From: an uncultured Roseateles sp.
Lineage (GTDB): Bacteria; Pseudomonadota; Gammaproteobacteria; Burkholderiales; Burkholderiaceae_C
NCBI RefSeq assembly: GCF_963422335.1
Contig: NZ_OY729424.1
Span: 248,001-312,000, forward strand
Direction of reading: 5' to 3'
DNA length: 64,000 nucleotides
Below, one piece after another: positions 61,628-64,000 of this stretch. Position 1 is the first letter of the stretch. Each line of letters starts with the position of its first letter. The notes below the pieces were generated by a model, which saw only the letters and a program-made list of their open reading frames with translations, made no database searches and was not told where the DNA came from. A program made the translations under genes and the position numbers.

Positions 61628-63364
61628 ATGTTGTTGAGTATCAAAGATCTGCGCGTGCAGTTCCGCATGGGCAAGAACGATGGCGTGCAGACCTATGCAC
61701 AGGCGGTGGGGCGGGGTGATGTGGGCGTCAGCTTCGACATCCCTGAGAACGGCACCGTCGCCCTGGTCGGCGAATCGGGTTCGGGCAAGAGCGTCACCGC
61801 GATGTCCATACTGAACCTGCTGCCGACCAATGCCGAGCGCCTGGGCTCCATAGACTTCCAGGGCCGCGATCTGCTGAAGACCTCGCTGGCCGAGCTGCAG
61901 GCGCTGCGCGGCAAGGAGATTGCCTGCGTGTTCCAGGACCCGATGACCTCGCTGAACCCGGTGTTCACCGTCGGCGACCAGATCGTCGAGACCCTGGTGC
62001 GCCATCTGGGCATGAACCGCCGCGAGGCCCTGGCCAAGGCCGAGAGCCTGTTCGCCGAGGTCGGACTGCCCGAGCCGAAGCGCCGGCTCAAGGCCTATCC
62101 GCACGAGTTGTCCGGCGGCCAGCAGCAGCGGGTGATGATTGCGATGGCCCTGGCCTGCGAGCCCAAGCTGCTGATCGCCGACGAACCGACCACGGCCCTG
62201 GACGTGACCATTCAGCGCCAAATCATGGAGCTCTTGGCCAAGCTGAAGGACAAGCACCGCATGAGCATGCTGTTCATCAGCCACGACCTGGGCGTGGTGG
62301 GCGAGATTGCCGACCATGTGGTGGTGATGCGCAGCGGCACCGTGCGCGAGCAGGGCGCGGTGAGGGACATCTTCAACCACCCGCAGGACAGCTACACGCG
62401 CGCCCTGCTGGCCTGCCGCCCGACCCTGGACAACACCGCCGCGCGGCTGATGGTGATCGACGACCACATCGCCGTGCAGCAGGGTGGCGCCACGGCCGCC
62501 GCGGTGCAGGGCAAGGCCAAGGATGCGAATGCGCCGGTGCTGGTCGAGGCCACGGCCCTGACCAAGAGCTTCTGGCTGAAGAGCGGCGTGTTCGGCCGCA
62601 AGGAATTCAAGGCCGTGGGCCGCGAGGGCCGGGGCGTCAGCTTCCAGCTGCGGCGCGGCCATACGCTGGGCGTGGTCGGCGAGTCCGGCTCGGGCAAGAC
62701 GACGATGGGCCTGGCCCTGCTGCGCCTGCACGAACCCAATGGTGGTGCGGCCGGGGGTCAGGTGGTGTTCCACGGCGCCGATGGGTCGCATGACCTGATG
62801 AAGCTCAGCAAGGCGGCCTGGCTGCCGATGCGCCGGCGCATACAGATCGTGTTCCAGAACCCCTACGCCTCGCTGAACCCGCGCTTCACGGTGGGCCAGA
62901 CGCTGATCGAGCCCATGCAGATCCACGGCATTGGCGCCAATGACGCCGAGCGCGAGCAGCGCGCCCGCGCGCTCCTGGTCAAGGTCGGGCTGGACGGCTC
63001 GGCCATGCACAAGTATCCGCACGAGTTCTCCGGCGGCCAGCGCCAGCGCGTGGCCATCGCCCGCTGCCTGACCCTGGACCCGGAAGTGCTGGTGCTGGAC
63101 GAGGCGGTGTCGGCGCTGGACGTGTCGGTGCAGGCCCAGGTGCTGAACCTGCTGAAGGACCTGCAGGACGAGCTGGGTCTGGCCTATATCTTCATCAGCC
63201 ACGACCTGGCCGTGGTGCGATTCATGGCCGACGAGGTGCTGGTGATGAAGGACGGCGAGGTGGTCGAACAGGCCAGCGCCGAAGAGATACTGGCGCACCC
63301 GAAGCAGGACTACACCCGTCGTCTGCTGGGAGCGATCCCGCGCGGCTACCAGGCGGCTGCCTGA
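61628..63364 (+). CDS. Fused double ABC ATPase (DppD-DppF type)
   Basis: This protein of 578 residues contains two complete ATPase units. The first has Walker A G-E-S-G-S-G-K-S-V and signature L-S-G-G-Q-Q-Q-R. The second has Walker A G-E-S-G-S-G-K-T-T and signature F-S-G-G-Q-R-Q-R, with Walker B V-L-D-E-A-V-S-A-L-D (an alanine replaces the usual proline). The ATG at 61628 has GGAG 5 bases ahead; a GTG at 61622 is the alternative, overlapping the permease stop. It drives the importer whose binding proteins lie at 53842-59296. Confidence 0.92.
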   Translation: MLLSIKDLRVQFRMGKNDGVQTYAQAVGRGDVGVSFDIPENGTVALVGESGSGKSVTAMSILNLLPTNAERLGSIDFQGRDLLKTSLAELQALRGKEIACVFQDPMTSLNPVFTVGDQIVETLVRHLGMNRREALAKAESLFAEVGLPEPKRRLKAYPHELSGGQQQRVMIAMALACEPKLLIADEPTTALDVTIQRQIMELLAKLKDKHRMSMLFISHDLGVVGEIADHVVVMRSGTVREQGAVRDIFNHPQDSYTRALLACRPTLDNTAARLMVIDDHIAVQQGGATAAAVQGKAKDANAPVLVEATALTKSFWLKSGVFGRKEFKAVGREGRGVSFQLRRGHTLGVVGESGSGKTTMGLALLRLHEPNGGAAGGQVVFHGADGSHDLMKLSKAAWLPMRRRIQIVFQNPYASLNPRFTVGQTLIEPMQIHGIGANDAEREQRARALLVKVGLDGSAMHKYPHEFSGGQRQRVAIARCLTLDPEVLVLDEAVSALDVSVQAQVLNLLKDLQDELGLAYIFISHDLAVVRFMADEVLVMKDGEVVEQASAEEILAHPKQDYTRRLLGAIPRGYQAAA

Positions 63365-63410
63365 GGCGACGACGCATCACGACCCTGGGGCGCCCAAGCT
63401 GGGCTGCCAC

Positions 63411-63438
63411 TTGCAATTTCGCACGGCCGTGCTAAATT
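63411..63438 (+). promoter_or_regulatory. Promoter with TetR-type palindromic operator
   Basis: TTGCAA (63411) and TAAATT (63433) lie 16 bases apart as a possible -35/-10 pair. Between and across them is a 24-base palindrome (63415-63438): core GCACGGCCGTGC is perfect and the flanking AATTT/AAATT arms match, with one mismatch pair. It sits 7 bases before the TetR start, which suggests autorepression. Confidence 0.65.
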
Positions 63439-63445
63439 AGCGTCC

Positions 63446-64000
63446 ATGGAAGCCAAGACCCAACGCAGCGAGCTCACCCAGCAGGCCATCGTCGATGCCG
63501 CGCTGGCAATGGCCTGTGACGAGGGGCTGGACAGCCTCAGCATCGGCGAACTGGCCAAGCGCCTGAGCCTGTCCAAGAGCGGCGTGTTCTCGCGCATCGG
63601 CTCGCGCGAGACCTTGCAATGCGCGGTGCTCGACGAGTTCAACCGGCGCTTTGTGGCCGATGTGATGGAGCCGGCCCTGCAGCAGCCCCGCGGCCTGCCC
63701 CGGCTGGACATGATGGTGCGGCGCCTGTTCCGCCGCGCCGTCGATGCCGAAACCTATGGCACCTGCCTGTATTGCTCGGGCGCCTTCGAGCTCGACGACA
63801 TCGAGGGCCCGCTGCGCGAGCTGCTGCTGGGCAATCTGCTGCGCTGGCGCCAGGCCTTGTTGCGCACTGTGCAGCAGGCCATCGGCGAAGGCCATCTGAG
63901 CCCCGACACCGATGCCGAACAACTGGCCTACGAGCTGGACGGCCTGTTCGTGGCCCTGATGCGTGAGGCCCGCTTCATGCGCAATCCACAGGCACTGGAG
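63446..64000 (+). CDS. TetR-family transcriptional regulator (cut by window end)
   Basis: The first 185 residues are present. A TetR helix-turn-helix is at about residues 10-57 (I-V-D-A-A-L-A, then I-G-E-L-A-K-R-L-S-L-S-K-S-G-V-F). The following helical part looks like the TetR_C domain seen in YxaF/LmrA-like relatives. The frame is open at the window end, so only the last few residues may be missing. Confidence 0.88.
   Translation, partial: MEAKTQRSELTQQAIVDAALAMACDEGLDSLSIGELAKRLSLSKSGVFSRIGSRETLQCAVLDEFNRRFVADVMEPALQQPRGLPRLDMMVRRLFRRAVDAETYGTCLYCSGAFELDDIEGPLRELLLGNLLRWRQALLRTVQQAIGEGHLSPDTDAEQLAYELDGLFVALMREARFMRNPQALE

Noticed and set aside
1..64000. tRNA genes, CRISPR arrays, insertion sequences, integrase or attachment sites
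   Set aside because: No cloverleaf sequence, regularly spaced repeats, transposase motifs or flanking duplications were recognised by reading; a covariance or HMM search was not possible.

Overview
This 64-kb window is very GC-rich chromosomal DNA with tightly packed genes, many start/stop overlaps, and no rRNA, tRNA, insertion sequence or CRISPR array that I can see. PEP-CTERM and IPTL-CTERM sorting signals, an exosortase H locus, ECF-sigma/FecR/TonB signalling, many LysR regulators and a QseBC-like pair point to a betaproteobacterium of the order Burkholderiales, probably near Roseateles/Paucibacter/Rubrivivax. That placement is inference from gene content and style, not from a marker gene.

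Layout. 1-62: start of a MerR regulator. 195-2867: NitT/TauT-type ABC importer operon. 2942-4831: cyclic-nucleotide-domain patatin phospholipase. 4907-14930: a peptide-utilisation block made of an M81 (MlrC-like) metallopeptidase, an S12 serine hydrolase (MlrB/D-aminopeptidase-like), an MFS transporter, an STN-type TonB receptor, divergent FecI/FecR, and a D-amino-acid dehydrogenase resembling DauA. 14973-28550: mixed housekeeping and metabolic genes, including a Zn/Cd/Pb P-type ATPase, an Anbu proteasome-like hydrolase, a threonine dehydratase, an FMN reductase, DUF2855, flavin oxidoreductases, a tRNA acp3U transferase, an MFS/LysR pair, a MocR regulator, a metallo-beta-lactamase hydrolase and a LuxR regulator. 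28569-33582: an unusual four-gene operon encoding a class III nucleotide cyclase with TolB-like and TPR regions, a PAP2/vanadium-haloperoxidase protein with a collagen-like Gly-Thr-Thr tract, a 98-residue protein and a cytoplasmic subtilase. 33662-44276: M48 protease, AmpG-like permease, flavin reductase, a binding-protein/histidine-kinase pair, a tautomerase with divergent LysR, TrxC and a YtrA-type ABC operon. 44358-53860: cell-surface region with three PEP-CTERM proteins (one a metzincin-like protease), a two-component system, an IPTL-CTERM protein with exosortase H and an accessory membrane protein, and acetoacetyl-CoA synthetase. 53842-63364: oligopeptide-type ABC importer with three tandem paralogous binding proteins divergent from permeases and a fused double ATPase. 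63446-64000: start of a TetR regulator with a clear operator.

Two themes stand out. The first is uptake and breakdown of unusual peptides: the mlrBCD-like genes under their own ECF sigma system, a D-amino-acid dehydrogenase, and the multi-receptor peptide importer. The second is the cyclase / haloperoxidase-like / subtilase operon, which I do not recognise as any described system and consider the best candidate for new biology here. Several operators can be read directly: inverted repeats at the YtrA-type gene and the TetR gene, and helically phased direct repeats at the LysR/tautomerase pair. Hairpins sit across several convergent gene ends.
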